DNA of 64,000 nucleotides from Heterotrichella gracilis. Taxonomy: Eukaryota > Sar > Xanthophyceae > Tribonematales > Xanthonemataceae. The first letter of the stretch is position 1, and the number at the start of each line of letters is the position of its first letter. The translations under genes were made by a program, and so were the position numbers. The notes under the pieces are model-generated. The model was not told where the DNA came from, did not search any database, and saw only the letters and a program-made list of their open reading frames with translations. The stretch is taken from contig JAULBX010022186.1 of assembly GCA_032358255.1 (NCBI GenBank), positions 62,001-126,000 of the forward strand, read 5' to 3'. Positions 8,935 through 17,834 of this stretch are shown piece by piece.

Positions 8935-9513
8935 TTATAGTTTTTCAATTTCAGTTTTTTTTAGCCTACTTAAATGAATAGGAGTAATACCTAAATAAGA
9001 AGCTATCATATGCTGAGGAACTCGATTGTGTATGTTTGGAAAAACGTCTGTTATACTATCATATCGTTGTTTAGGTGTTCTTACATAAGTGTTTTTAATG
9101 CGGTCGTCTTGATAAATGAAATAATATTCAGCAATAAATCGACCCATTTTTTGTCCGTCTGTCAGGTTTTTATAACCCCATTCAATTACGGAACGAGGTA
9201 AGATAACTACCTGCGTTTCTTCCAATGTCTGTAAAGTATAGATTGAAGGTTTCTGTTGAATAAAGTTAGAATAGTCGGCTATGAATTGGTTTTCGAGTGC
9301 AAAATGTATTGTGTGCTCAATTCCTTCGTTGTCGGTAATCAAAACTCTAATAATTCCTTTATTGATAAAAAATATTTCGTTTGGTATAGCGTCTGGCAGG
9401 CTTAAAATTTCTTGTCGCCTAAAAGTTTTGGTAACAGTTTGATTAAGGAAGTCGTTTAACTCGTCTTCCGATACGCTAATCATCTGTTTCATTATCTGTT
9501 TAATTTGCTCCAT
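8935..9513 (-). CDS. Crp/Fnr-family transcription regulator
   Basis: Residues about 25-115 form a cyclic-nucleotide-binding-like beta barrel (FFINKGIIRVLI ... HTIHFALENQFIADY), and the C-terminus is a short winged helix ending HMIASYLGITPIHLSRLKK. This layout (192 aa) is typical of the Bacteroidota Crp-like regulators that usually lack cAMP-specific residues. It lies 83 nt upstream of the SDR/membrane-protein operon in the same direction and may control it. Confidence 0.88.
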   Translation of the reverse strand: MEQIKQIMKQMISVSEDELNDFLNQTVTKTFRRQEILSLPDAIPNEIFFINKGIIRVLITDNEGIEHTIHFALENQFIADYSNFIQQKPSIYTLQTLEETQVVILPRSVIEWGYKNLTDGQKMGRFIAEYYFIYQDDRIKNTYVRTPKQRYDSITDVFPNIHNRVPQHMIASYLGITPIHLSRLKKTEIEKL

Positions 9514-9695
9514 TTAAGTGTGTCAATAGTGGTTGGTTTTGGCCGCCAGCACTGCTACCTTCAAAGGTTTTTTATGCTATTAAAAATTTATTTTACAATT
9601 CAAGAAAATACATAATAAAGATAATAATTTTACTTTGTAGTTCTTTCTCTGGGCTAAAGTGTAAATATCAGAGGTCTGCCAAACTCCACCTTTTA

Positions 9696-10568
9696 TCAAT
9701 TCGGTTCAATATGTATTAACACATGACCCAATTGTGGTATTTCGTTACGTAATGTGTCTTTCAGGTTATGAGCAATTTCATGTCCGTGTTTAACCGTTAG
9801 GTTCGCATCAACTATAGCATGTAAGTCAACGTGATATTTCATTCCCGCTTTTCTTATAAAACATTTTTCAGTTCCAACTACTCCCTCAACAGTCATTGAT
9901 ACTTTTCTTATGTCTGCAACAAGATCGTCATATAAATGCTCGTCCATTATTTCTCCAAGAGCAGGCCTGAAAATTTTATAGCTGTTATAAAGAATAAAAC
10001 CTGAAGCAAATAATGCGGCCCAATCGTCTGCTGTTTCGTAACCTTTGCCAAAATATAAAGCAATGGATATTCCAATTAATGCAGCAATTGAGGTAATTGC
10101 ATCGCTTCTATGATGCCAGGCATCAGCTTTTAACGAAGAACTATTTGTCTCTTTGGCTTTTTTCATTACTAAGCGAAATGAAATTTCCTTCCAAATAATT
10201 AATGGGGCAAGAATAAACAACGTCCATACTTTTGGCAAATCATGTGGCGTACCAATGTTTTTTATGCTTTCGTAAGCAATGATCGATGCAGAAGTAATTA
10301 AAAAGCCTACTACTAAAAAAGTGATCAATGGTTCGGCTCGCCCGTGGCCATACGGATGGTTTTTATCAGCAGGACGACTCGCATATTTTAGCCCGAATAA
10401 AACCAAAAAAGAAGCAAAGATATCTGTTGTCGATTCAATAGCATCTGCAATTAAAGCGTACGAATTACCGAAAAAGCCTGCAAGTCCTTTTATAATTGCC
10501 AGGCTGGTATTTCCTGCAATGCTAAAATAGGTCGCCTTTATTGCTGTCTGTTCGTGGGGCGTTGTCAT
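9696..10568 (-). CDS. Cation diffusion facilitator (CDF) family metal transporter
   Basis: This is a divalent-cation/proton antiporter in the inner membrane (Zn, Co, Mn or Fe export in known members). About six membrane helices are present. The metal site is visible: ADAIESTTD in helix 2 (Asp42, Asp49) and ADAWHHRSD in helix 5 (Asp149, His152/153, Asp156). The HPYGHGRAEP loop is typical. The C-terminal cytoplasmic domain (about 205-290) has the histidine-containing strands DLHAIVDANLTVKHGHEIAH. It is probably monocistronic; a relic recombination hairpin lies just upstream. Confidence 0.93.
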   Translation of the reverse strand: MTTPHEQTAIKATYFSIAGNTSLAIIKGLAGFFGNSYALIADAIESTTDIFASFLVLFGLKYASRPADKNHPYGHGRAEPLITFLVVGFLITSASIIAYESIKNIGTPHDLPKVWTLFILAPLIIWKEISFRLVMKKAKETNSSSLKADAWHHRSDAITSIAALIGISIALYFGKGYETADDWAALFASGFILYNSYKIFRPALGEIMDEHLYDDLVADIRKVSMTVEGVVGTEKCFIRKAGMKYHVDLHAIVDANLTVKHGHEIAHNLKDTLRNEIPQLGHVLIHIEPN

Positions 10569-10592
10569 TTTTTATGGTCCATCTATAATTTT

Positions 10593-10720
10593 GTGCATAA
10601 CGTTTTGTGGCTTTTAGTCGTTGGCGTTTAAAACACTCAACTGTCTTTAACCACAAATGGTTTTTTAAAGATACAAAATTTATAGAACTTCGTCTTTGAC
10701 AGCTACTGGTGGGTACTTTT
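10593..10720 (-). repeat. Relic attC-like recombination site (left part well preserved)
   Basis: The left core GTGCATAACGTTTTGTGGC, followed by GTTGGCGTTTAAAACACTCA and then ACAAATGGTTTTTTAAAGAT, closely matches the left half of the cassette-array hairpin at 26912-27100 (same order, same spacing). The right half is weak; only a rough CTACTGGTGGGTAC remains. It lies upstream of the CDF gene, in the 217-bp gap between two minus-strand genes. Confidence 0.6.
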
Positions 10721-10785
10721 AGTAGTTGGTTACTGCAGGTAGCTGCAGTTAGTTAACGTGCCCTCATGATTAGTTTGCTCTTATG

Positions 10786-11691
10786 TTAATTTAAGCTTCT
10801 GTATTCAATGGGTGTGTGTCCTGTTTTTTGTTTAAAGAGTTTACTGAAATATTGAGGATACTCAAAGCCTAGCGAATAAGCAATTTCGCTTACTGAATTG
10901 TTAGAGTTAAGCAATATGTTTTTTGCTTCTTCAATTAAGTAATAATGAATGTGATCTTGTGCATTCATTCCGGTTTCTTTTTTCAATAAATCACTTAAAT
11001 AACTTGCTGATAAGTGCACATGGTCTGCTAAATATTTAACAGTAGGTAAGCCAGTCTCTTTTAATTTATCTGATGTAAAATAATTTTTTAATAGATTTTC
11101 AATTTGGGAAACCACTTTTGAGTTGCTGTTTTTGCGCGTAATAAATTGCCGTCCGTAATAACGCGAAAGGTAATTTAATAGAAGTTCAATGTTTGTGACA
11201 ATTAAGTTTCGACTGTGACTGTCAATATTTTCCTGTAATTCGGTCTCAATTTTTTGCACACAATCGTACAGGGTTTGTTTTTCTTTATCAGAAAGGTGCA
11301 ACGCTTCGGAAGTTTCGTAAGAAAAATAAGTGTATTCATTCATTTTGCTGCCTAACGATGTGCCACGAAGTAGGTCAGGGTGAAAGAACAAACCCCAACC
11401 CATCATATTTTCTTTTTTTTCAATTTCGTTATCCATTGTAAGCACCTGCTTTGGAGCAATGCAAATTAAATTACCTTCTTGAAAATCGTAGGATTGTCGG
11501 CCGTAACGCAATTTATTAGTGCAATAATTTTTAAACATTATAGAATAGAAGTCTGCACTTATCCTTGTTCCCTCTTCTATATATTCATCCGCCTTGCTAA
11601 AATCTACTACCGCAACCAAGGGATGATTTGTTTTACTTTTTACAAAGTTGTTGATGTCGGAAATGTTATGTAATTGAATAATTGGTTTCAT
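10786..11691 (-). CDS. AraC-family transcription regulator
   Basis: The C-terminal third (about residues 205-300) carries the two AraC helix-turn-helix motifs: YLADHVHLSASYLSDLLKKE and the signature SEIAYSLGFEYPQYFSKLFK ending in GHTPIEYR. The N-terminal 200 residues would be the effector-binding or dimerisation domain. It starts 1 nt after the stop of the upstream SDR gene, so both form an operon and the regulator may respond to the SDR's substrate or product. Confidence 0.92.
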   Translation of the reverse strand: MKPIIQLHNISDINNFVKSKTNHPLVAVVDFSKADEYIEEGTRISADFYSIMFKNYCTNKLRYGRQSYDFQEGNLICIAPKQVLTMDNEIEKKENMMGWGLFFHPDLLRGTSLGSKMNEYTYFSYETSEALHLSDKEKQTLYDCVQKIETELQENIDSHSRNLIVTNIELLLNYLSRYYGRQFITRKNSNSKVVSQIENLLKNYFTSDKLKETGLPTVKYLADHVHLSASYLSDLLKKETGMNAQDHIHYYLIEEAKNILLNSNNSVSEIAYSLGFEYPQYFSKLFKQKTGHTPIEYRSLN

Positions 11692-11692
11692 A

Positions 11693-12511
11693 TTATACCT
11701 GGCTCATTACTATTTTATCAAATAATTTATCACCTAAATATACTCGCATCCATACCATTGGTTTGGCCCATAAACCAACCCTATATCTTGTTTTAGGGCT
11801 TGTCGCGTTTATAATTTTAGTTACAGTTTTCGAAATTATTGTTGTTTTTGATCCTTGTCCGCTTTCATACATTTTTTTTGTAGCTGCTACAAGTTTGTTT
11901 GTAAGTGAAGAGTAGGCGCCTTTTGCTGAAAACTTACTTAAGTTATTAAGCATAACATCACCAAACTCAGTTACAATAATTCCCGGCTCTAAAACCACCA
12001 CCTTAATATTAAATTGTTTAAGCTCTAGTCTTAAGCAATCGCTAAACCCCTCAACAGCGTGTTTACTGGCATGGTACCAGGCACCCATAGGTGTATACAT
12101 TTTTCCACCCATCGAAGAGGTGTTGATGATCGTACCATTATTTGCTTTACGCATGTGCGGAACAACTTTTTGTGTGATAGCTGCTAAACCAAACAAATTT
12201 ACTTCAAATTGTTTTCGGGCCTCGTCCACAGGCACATCTTCAACCGAACCATAAAGCCCATAACCTGCATTATTCCAAAGAACATCAATTTTTCCTTCTT
12301 GCTTAATAATTGTGTCCACCACATTTTGAATGTCAGTTTCTTTGGTAACATCCATTTGAATGGGTTTGCCACCCATTGTTTTCAGATCTTGCATTTGATC
12401 AATGCGTCGTGCAACGGTATAAACTGTATGTCCTTGCTGGATAAGTGCTTTTGCAGTTTCTTTACCCATTCCTGAACTTGCACCTGTTATTAAAATTACT
12501 TTTTTGCTCAT
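11693..12511 (-). CDS. Short-chain dehydrogenase/reductase (SDR)
   Basis: This is a classical SDR oxidoreductase. I start it at the ATG at 12511 (MSKKVILITG) rather than nine codons upstream because this places the nucleotide-binding motif TGASSGMG at residues 9-16. NNAG, NTSSMGGK and the catalytic pair in WYHASKHAVEGF are present. The C-terminal region is longer than in minimal SDRs. It forms an operon with the AraC regulator; the combination is common for SDRs induced by a small organic compound. The substrate is unknown. Confidence 0.9.
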   Translation of the reverse strand: MSKKVILITGASSGMGKETAKALIQQGHTVYTVARRIDQMQDLKTMGGKPIQMDVTKETDIQNVVDTIIKQEGKIDVLWNNAGYGLYGSVEDVPVDEARKQFEVNLFGLAAITQKVVPHMRKANNGTIINTSSMGGKMYTPMGAWYHASKHAVEGFSDCLRLELKQFNIKVVVLEPGIIVTEFGDVMLNNLSKFSAKGAYSSLTNKLVAATKKMYESGQGSKTTIISKTVTKIINATSPKTRYRVGLWAKPMVWMRVYLGDKLFDKIVMSQV

Positions 12512-12817
12512 TTTTTTGATTTTTAAATTATGATGCAAATGTCAGTCTAATGACTGGTTGTTTGTTAATACTAATTCAAGGTTGTTGTATACTTTTTACG
12601 GTTTGTTGTTTTTTAACTTACTTTCAATTTTTACAAGAAAGTATTGGTTTTGCTTTGTTAAGTTACACATTTGAGTGCTAACCCACAAAAAATGGCAGCA
12701 AAACCCTTGTTAGCGCCTGGCACCACAAACGAATACGATTTTTTACCGGTGCTTGCAACCTATGAATCCGGCGTTGAACGAACAGTCTATGGTTTGACGT
12801 AATAGATGAAATTAAAC
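12512..12817. other. Non-coding stretch with a relic attC-like site
   Basis: No gene is supported here. The region contains a decayed short-class recombination hairpin (12640-12725, listed separately). I see no tRNA, insertion sequence or convincing terminator in the rest. Confidence 0.6.
12640..12725 (-). repeat. Relic attC-like site, short class
   Basis: The central part ACACATTTGAGTGCTAACCC, followed by ACAAAAAATGGC and the right core CTTGTTAGCG, matches the short-class array sites at 28518-28616 and 31273-31372 (CATTTGAGCGCTAACCCGC). The left core has lost its AACG. A downstream CACCACA resembles the CACACAG that follows active sites. It lies 3' of the CutA-like/TolC operon. Confidence 0.6.
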
Positions 12818-13117
12818 TCAAACGGCCTTTAAGGAACCTCTTAGCAATTCTCCATGTTCTTCATTAATATGACTTACAGGCGTTGCGTACAAGATAATGT
12901 CTTTTGAAAAAAACTCTTTTTTTACTTCACGTTCTATTGCGTTATATAAATGGGCCTTTGTAATAAAAAAAAGTCGAATTGTTTGAAGTACCTTTTTGTT
13001 GTTTAAAATTTTGTTCGTATCAATATGAACTTGAAGTGCGTATTTCTTTTTTATCAGATATAAAGAAATATCCTCCGCTTTTTCTTCATTGGCTAGTATA
13101 ATATTACATACTATCAT
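12818..13117 (-). CDS. Small protein resembling CutA divalent-ion tolerance proteins
   Basis: This is a 99-aa protein without a signal peptide. Its strand-helix pattern (MIVCNIILANEEKAEDISLY, then QVHIDTNKILNNKKV, then LFFITKAHLYNAIEREVKKE, then DIILYATPVSHINEEHGELL) follows the order of the ferredoxin-like CutA1 fold. The family's hallmark tryptophan/tyrosine trimer contacts are not clear, so the call is tentative. Its ATG overlaps the TolC stop (ATGA), making it the third gene of the efflux operon, which would fit a metal- or stress-related role. Confidence 0.45.
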   Translation of the reverse strand: MIVCNIILANEEKAEDISLYLIKKKYALQVHIDTNKILNNKKVLQTIRLFFITKAHLYNAIEREVKKEFFSKDIILYATPVSHINEEHGELLRGSLKAV

Positions 13118-14514
13118 AGGTTATAATTTAAGTTTCCGTTTAAATAGATGATGTTTAAAAAAGTTTTAATAAACTTTAATTTGTATTCCGCTAGTTTTAA
13201 TTCTGATTCTAACCATTTATTTTCTCGTGTGTTTACCATAAATAAGGAGCTCTCGCCATTTGAGAATTTTAACTTTTCAGCATCAACCAATTGTTTGCTG
13301 TAATTGGCATTGCGTTCAGCGTTTACAAGTTGCTCTGATAAAATATTAATTGTTTGTTTTAACGTTGCAATTTTAAAGTTTAACTCATTAGTTTTATTGG
13401 CAAGTTCGAGGCTATTATTTTGCGAAATAACTTTTGCCATTTTATATTCGTTAGTAGAATTTCTCAGGAGTAAAGGAAAAGAGAGATTTAAACCCCACTT
13501 GTAATTATTGTTTGAAAAAGCCGGATTAAATGACGACGAATTATTGGAAAGGAAATTGTATTTTACATTTAGGTTTGGCTTTATCATTTCTTTCTTTAAT
13601 CTGTTTTCTATTTGCAGTACTTTTTGAAAAGAATTGTACTTAGAAATTACGGGATTATTTACCTCATTTTGATTTAAGGTTTCTGTTAAAAGTGCCTTTG
13701 CTTTATTAAAGTATGTATCAAGACTATCGGTTGGCTCATACTTGCTTAATACATTAATGTTATTACCATTTTGCCAGTTGAATGAAGAGATGTCGTTTAG
13801 TCCTTTCTGATAATCGATAAAAGCGCTTTGTAGATCTAATAAACGCGTTTGAAAAAGAATAGCCGCCTCTATTGTATCAACAGCAGCTTTCTCACCTATG
13901 GCGGCAAGGGCCTCTATACCCTTCAATCTCTGGCGGGCAGCTTCCATAAAGTAATTATTTAATGCTATTTGTCGGGCGCTATACAACCAGTCAAAGTAGC
14001 GTTGTGATGATTCAAACAGTAAAGCATTTAGTTGTATTTGTTTTTCTGCATCGTAATAGTTAAGGTATTCTTTTGATTTTAAAACTTCAGCGCGGCGCTT
14101 ATCAATTACTAGGCCCTGCAAAACACCGACCTCTAAACCTACATAGGGGAGCCCTTGTTGTGAAGTTGATAGTTCAGGATTAATGTACGTTCCATTACCA
14201 TATTCATATCCAAACTTTAAGTATTGCGAAGTGAATATTGGTTGTTTTATTTCACTATTCAAAGTTGTAAAATAATTGGTTCCGTTAAATTGTTTTTGAT
14301 CATAATTTCCGCTCACAAATGGGTCGTAGTTGCCTTTAGCAGCTTTGTATTGTAATTCACCGTATTTTTTTTCATTCTCGGCTCTTTTTGCCAAGGGATT
14401 ATTTTGCAGAACATTTGCTACGAAGTCGGCGTAACTCAATTTAACTGTTTGTCCATTCGATTGAATAGAATAAAAAAGAATGAGCATTACTATGAACAGC
14501 TTATTATTTTTCAT
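13114..14514 (-). CDS. TolC-family outer membrane efflux protein
   Basis: This is the outer-membrane channel of a tripartite exporter. It has a signal peptide (MKNNKLFIVMLILFYSIQSN), followed by long amphipathic coiled-coil helices and two repeat halves typical of the outer-membrane efflux family. The second half starts near NLNVKYNFLSN and contains WGLNLSFPLLLR, a strand pattern common to TolC-like barrels. The start overlaps the end of the adaptor-fusion gene by 11 nt, and the stop overlaps the CutA-like start. Confidence 0.9.
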   Translation of the reverse strand: MKNNKLFIVMLILFYSIQSNGQTVKLSYADFVANVLQNNPLAKRAENEKKYGELQYKAAKGNYDPFVSGNYDQKQFNGTNYFTTLNSEIKQPIFTSQYLKFGYEYGNGTYINPELSTSQQGLPYVGLEVGVLQGLVIDKRRAEVLKSKEYLNYYDAEKQIQLNALLFESSQRYFDWLYSARQIALNNYFMEAARQRLKGIEALAAIGEKAAVDTIEAAILFQTRLLDLQSAFIDYQKGLNDISSFNWQNGNNINVLSKYEPTDSLDTYFNKAKALLTETLNQNEVNNPVISKYNSFQKVLQIENRLKKEMIKPNLNVKYNFLSNNSSSFNPAFSNNNYKWGLNLSFPLLLRNSTNEYKMAKVISQNNSLELANKTNELNFKIATLKQTINILSEQLVNAERNANYSKQLVDAEKLKFSNGESSLFMVNTRENKWLESELKLAEYKLKFIKTFLNIIYLNGNLNYNL

Positions 14515-16750
14515 TTTTGCTTTTTATTACTGTTTTAGGTGTTGTATAAAATTCAGGAGGAAAACCGTTTACTTTCCGCCATAGTTCGTAGAACAGAGGA
14601 ACATTGTTTAATAGCGCAAAGCCCTTTACACCACCGCCAATTTGAATAGCTTCCGGCCACTTATAACCATGATTTTTTGCTAGAATTCTAAACTTCCCGT
14701 TGTCCGATAAAACTTTATCATATGCAACAATCTCTGCAGTATAGGTGCCATAACTAATACCTGGCCAACCCGAGAACACAAAAGCAGGCCAACCATCAAA
14801 TTGGAGTTGAACCTTTTGCCCTTTTTGAATAAGTGGCAGATCTACCGGATTTATATATAGTTCAACAGCCTGTTCGCTTTGAACGGGAACGATATTACAT
14901 AGTGGCGAGCCTTCTTTAAGAATTTCGCCAATACCTTGTGTGTTTGTTTTAGCAATATAACCATCTTGCGGTGCAAGAACATAATAATAGCCTTTTCGCA
15001 TATTGTAATTAGCTAGTTGATTTTGAAGTTTTGTTAATGAACCTTCGCCTTCGTATAATAGTGAGAGTGATGAAAATTTATCTGACTCAGCTTTCATTAG
15101 TTTTTCCTGAAATTCTTGTTGAACTGAATTTAAGTCGATCTCCGAATTCAGGAGCTCATTTTTAGTTGAAAGGAATTTATTGTCGGCAGCTGTTTTCTTA
15201 GCCAGGGCTTCCTGAACTTTAACGCGTCGGTTTTCTAAGTCAGTTTTAGAAACCACTCCTTTAATAACGAGTTCTTCATACCTTTTTAATTGTTCTTCGG
15301 CTACTTTAAAGTTATTGTTTGAAGTGTGCGCCTCTATACTGTCTGTTGAAACTTTTATTTTTGCCTGTATTATTTTATTTCGCGCTTGTTGCATTTTTAG
15401 AACCAAAGTTTTGTTTAAGGCATCTATTTGAGAATTGACAGCATCAATTTTATCTTCGTAAGATTCAAGAGACGTTTCCTTCGATTTTATGATTTGCTCC
15501 GAACGACTAATTAATTGAGGATCCATATAATCATCCTTCACTTCTGATATGAAAGCGATAGTGTCATTTTTGCGAACAAAATCTCCTTCGTTTATATACC
15601 ACTTTTCAATTCTCCCGGCAATACGGGTTGTAATTGTTTGCGGACGGTTTTCAGGATTAAGCGTTGTAACTTTACCTGCCGACTCAACGCTTTGCGTCCA
15701 TGGCATTAATAAGGTAATAAAACCAATAAGGAAGATAAGAAATAAGGAATACTTGATGGCTTTTGAGTAAGTTTTAGAATAGATGGCAGATAGGCTATTC
15801 AACGATTTGTTTTTTCCAGATATAAAGGAGTATTCTTTTTTGCCTTCAAATATTCCTTCAATTTTGTAAAGCGCAGTAACAATATCATAACATGTATTTA
15901 AGCTTCCCGTCAGTTTCTCTATTGAGTTTAAAACCAAAAATATAATAATTTCAGAAGCAACAAATTGTCCAATATTTAGCTCACCTTTTTGAACTAAGTA
16001 AGCGCCAAAAAAAAGCAACATACCTACAAATATTACTTTAAAAATGATGATCCCTTTAAACTGCTTTTCTATGATAGAGTAATAATTATTTCGATGGGAG
16101 AAGTAGTTCCGTAAATTGGCTTCCGTGTTCAATATTGTATCTAATTGTTCTTTCTGCAATGCATGTTCCTGAAACCCGTCTAGCAGTTTATACTTCTCGT
16201 TAGAGGTTTGTATGTTGGCATCAATTCCTTTTTTTCCATAATAGGCAATTATAAGATAAAAGGTTGCGCTCAGTAAAACAGTAAACACAAGAAACCAAGA
16301 ACTGTACATGGGCAGTATGATCAAGCCAAATACTATGCTGATAATTGAGAACGAAAAGTCCAGTAATATTTTACTTATTCCCTTTTGCAAGGTTACTACT
16401 TCAGTAAACCTATTTAATTTAGAAAGTGTTTCTTGCGAGGGAGAATTTTCAGTTAAGTAGAAATTTATCTTTGAGGATAAGTCGCCAAATATTTTTTGAT
16501 GCAGGGTTTCGTTAATACGCATTTGCCATAACTGAAAGAAGCCAATGAAAACAGTAACCAAAATAGTTATACTGCAAAGTAAAATAAGTGAAGCCGAGAA
16601 ACTTCCAGCCATTATATAGGTTATAATGCCTTGTATGCCCAAAGGTATGGCCAAGTACATTAAACCTTGCAAGAGGGCTAAGATATAAATGCGGTATATT
16701 ATTGCCTTTTCTTTATATAACCAATTAAATAACAGTTTCGCCTTATTCAT
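14504..16750 (-). CDS. ABC-exporter membrane domain fused to HlyD-type adaptor (no ATPase domain)
   Basis: This is an unusual fusion of about 748 aa. The first 300 residues contain about five or six hydrophobic helices in the layout of a type I ABC exporter membrane domain (AIPLGIQGIITYIM; IAYYGKKGIDANIQTSNEKY; GQFVASEIIIFLVLNSIEKL). No Walker A or signature motif follows. Instead comes another membrane helix (YSLFLIFLIGFITLLMPW), then a HlyD barrel-sandwich half (AGRIEKWYINEGDFVRKNDT), a long coiled coil and the second half (APQDGYIAKTNTQGIGEIL). I prefer the ATG at 16750 over a GTG five codons upstream. It shares an operon with TolC and is divergent from a TetR regulator. Confidence 0.85.
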   Translation of the reverse strand: MNKAKLLFNWLYKEKAIIYRIYILALLQGLMYLAIPLGIQGIITYIMAGSFSASLILLCSITILVTVFIGFFQLWQMRINETLHQKIFGDLSSKINFYLTENSPSQETLSKLNRFTEVVTLQKGISKILLDFSFSIISIVFGLIILPMYSSWFLVFTVLLSATFYLIIAYYGKKGIDANIQTSNEKYKLLDGFQEHALQKEQLDTILNTEANLRNYFSHRNNYYSIIEKQFKGIIIFKVIFVGMLLFFGAYLVQKGELNIGQFVASEIIIFLVLNSIEKLTGSLNTCYDIVTALYKIEGIFEGKKEYSFISGKNKSLNSLSAIYSKTYSKAIKYSLFLIFLIGFITLLMPWTQSVESAGKVTTLNPENRPQTITTRIAGRIEKWYINEGDFVRKNDTIAFISEVKDDYMDPQLISRSEQIIKSKETSLESYEDKIDAVNSQIDALNKTLVLKMQQARNKIIQAKIKVSTDSIEAHTSNNNFKVAEEQLKRYEELVIKGVVSKTDLENRRVKVQEALAKKTAADNKFLSTKNELLNSEIDLNSVQQEFQEKLMKAESDKFSSLSLLYEGEGSLTKLQNQLANYNMRKGYYYVLAPQDGYIAKTNTQGIGEILKEGSPLCNIVPVQSEQAVELYINPVDLPLIQKGQKVQLQFDGWPAFVFSGWPGISYGTYTAEIVAYDKVLSDNGKFRILAKNHGYKWPEAIQIGGGVKGFALLNNVPLFYELWRKVNGFPPEFYTTPKTVIKSKNEK

Positions 16751-16790
16751 AGTAGTATTTTCCACAAATATAGTAAAAACATTTTTAATA

Positions 16791-16803
16791 ATAGTAATAC
16801 TAT
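16791..16803. promoter_or_regulatory. Palindromic candidate operator between efflux operon and TetR gene
   Basis: ATAGTAATACTAT is a perfect 6-1-6 palindrome lying 41 bp upstream of the efflux start and 54 bp upstream of the TetR start. A partial second copy (ATAGTAGTATT) overlaps the efflux start codon. TetR repressors normally bind such sites between divergent genes, so this is the likely operator; binding is inferred. Confidence 0.5.
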
Positions 16804-16856
16804 CATATTTTAAGTTATTTTAATATTTTGTATATTTATACTTTCAAATATGAACT

Positions 16857-17534
16857 ATGGATTTAGACATTAGAATTAAGATGAACGACAAGCTATTCCT
16901 CCGTAACCCGGAAGAATCTGCTTTGGGCAAGAAAATAGTAAAACAAGGACTAATTTTAATAAATAAGCTTGGTTTTGAGGAGTTTACATTTAAAAAACTT
17001 TCTATTGAGATCAATACAACCGAAGCAAGCATTTATAGGTATTTCGAAAATAAACATAGATTGTTAGTGTATCTCACAACTTGGTACTGGAGCTACCTTG
17101 AATATAAAGTTATGTTTGGGTTAAATAATATGACGGATACAGAGCTAAAGCTTAAAACGATCATCAGGTTGATTACCGAAGAACCTGCGAACAAGAGTTT
17201 AAACTCAGATTTTTTATCGGAATATGAGGCATACAAACTAGTATTAGGCGAAGGTTCAAAAGCTTACCTGACCAGAAATATAAGTAAGGATAATAAGGAT
17301 AGGTTATTTAAACCATATAAAGATCTGTGCGAGAGGTTTTCGCTAATTATTAAAGAATATAATCCAAAGTACAAGTATCCGCATTCTTTGGCCAGCACAA
17401 TATTGGAGATGGCGCACGCCCAAAAGTTCTTTAAACAAAACCTTCCTGCTCTGACTGATTTTCCGAAAGAAACGGATGACAAAAAAATAATTTTGTTTTT
17501 AGAATCGTTACTTTTTAATTCGATAAAAGTTTAA
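16857..17534 (+). CDS. TetR/AcrR-family transcription regulator
   Basis: This is a repressor-type regulator divergent from the efflux operon that it probably controls. The N-terminal helix-turn-helix (about residues 22-70) reads GLILINKLGFEEFTFKKLS, then EINTTEASIYRYFENKHRLL, ending in the typical YxYFxxK-like turn. The rest (about 75-225) is a helical ligand-binding domain of Bacteroidota type. The ligand is unknown but should be an efflux substrate or an inducer of envelope stress. Confidence 0.9.
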   Translation: MDLDIRIKMNDKLFLRNPEESALGKKIVKQGLILINKLGFEEFTFKKLSIEINTTEASIYRYFENKHRLLVYLTTWYWSYLEYKVMFGLNNMTDTELKLKTIIRLITEEPANKSLNSDFLSEYEAYKLVLGEGSKAYLTRNISKDNKDRLFKPYKDLCERFSLIIKEYNPKYKYPHSLASTILEMAHAQKFFKQNLPALTDFPKETDDKKIILFLESLLFNSIKV

Positions 17535-17834
17535 CAAATGAATTGAAAAATTGGCATACGCCGCTGTGTCACTTTGTGGCAGAGTGAGTGTAAGTGGTAA
17601 ATAAGTTCAAAGCGCTTATTCTTTGTTTCAGGATTAATCGATTGTGCTGGATTTATTGAATTAGTTAAATAAAGTCCAAAGGCATATTACCTGTTATGTT
17701 TCGTGGTTACAAGTAATAAATGTTTTTGGCGACTGAACTATTATAACCACATAAGGTTTTTTAAAAGATGCAAAAGTTATATTACCATGTAGGCGCCAAT
17801 GAGTGTTAGAAGAAGTTAGGTGCATGGGGCTTCA
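17535..17834. other. Non-coding region with a degenerate attC-like remnant
   Basis: No gene is supported in these 300 bp. Around 17738-17812 the string ATAACCACATAAGGTTTTTT, followed by AAAAGATGCAAAAG and then GCGCCAATGAGTGTTAG, resembles the inner part and right arm of the long recombination hairpins (compare 10650-10690 and 27070-27100). Both cores are weak. The rest shows nothing recognisable. Confidence 0.4.
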
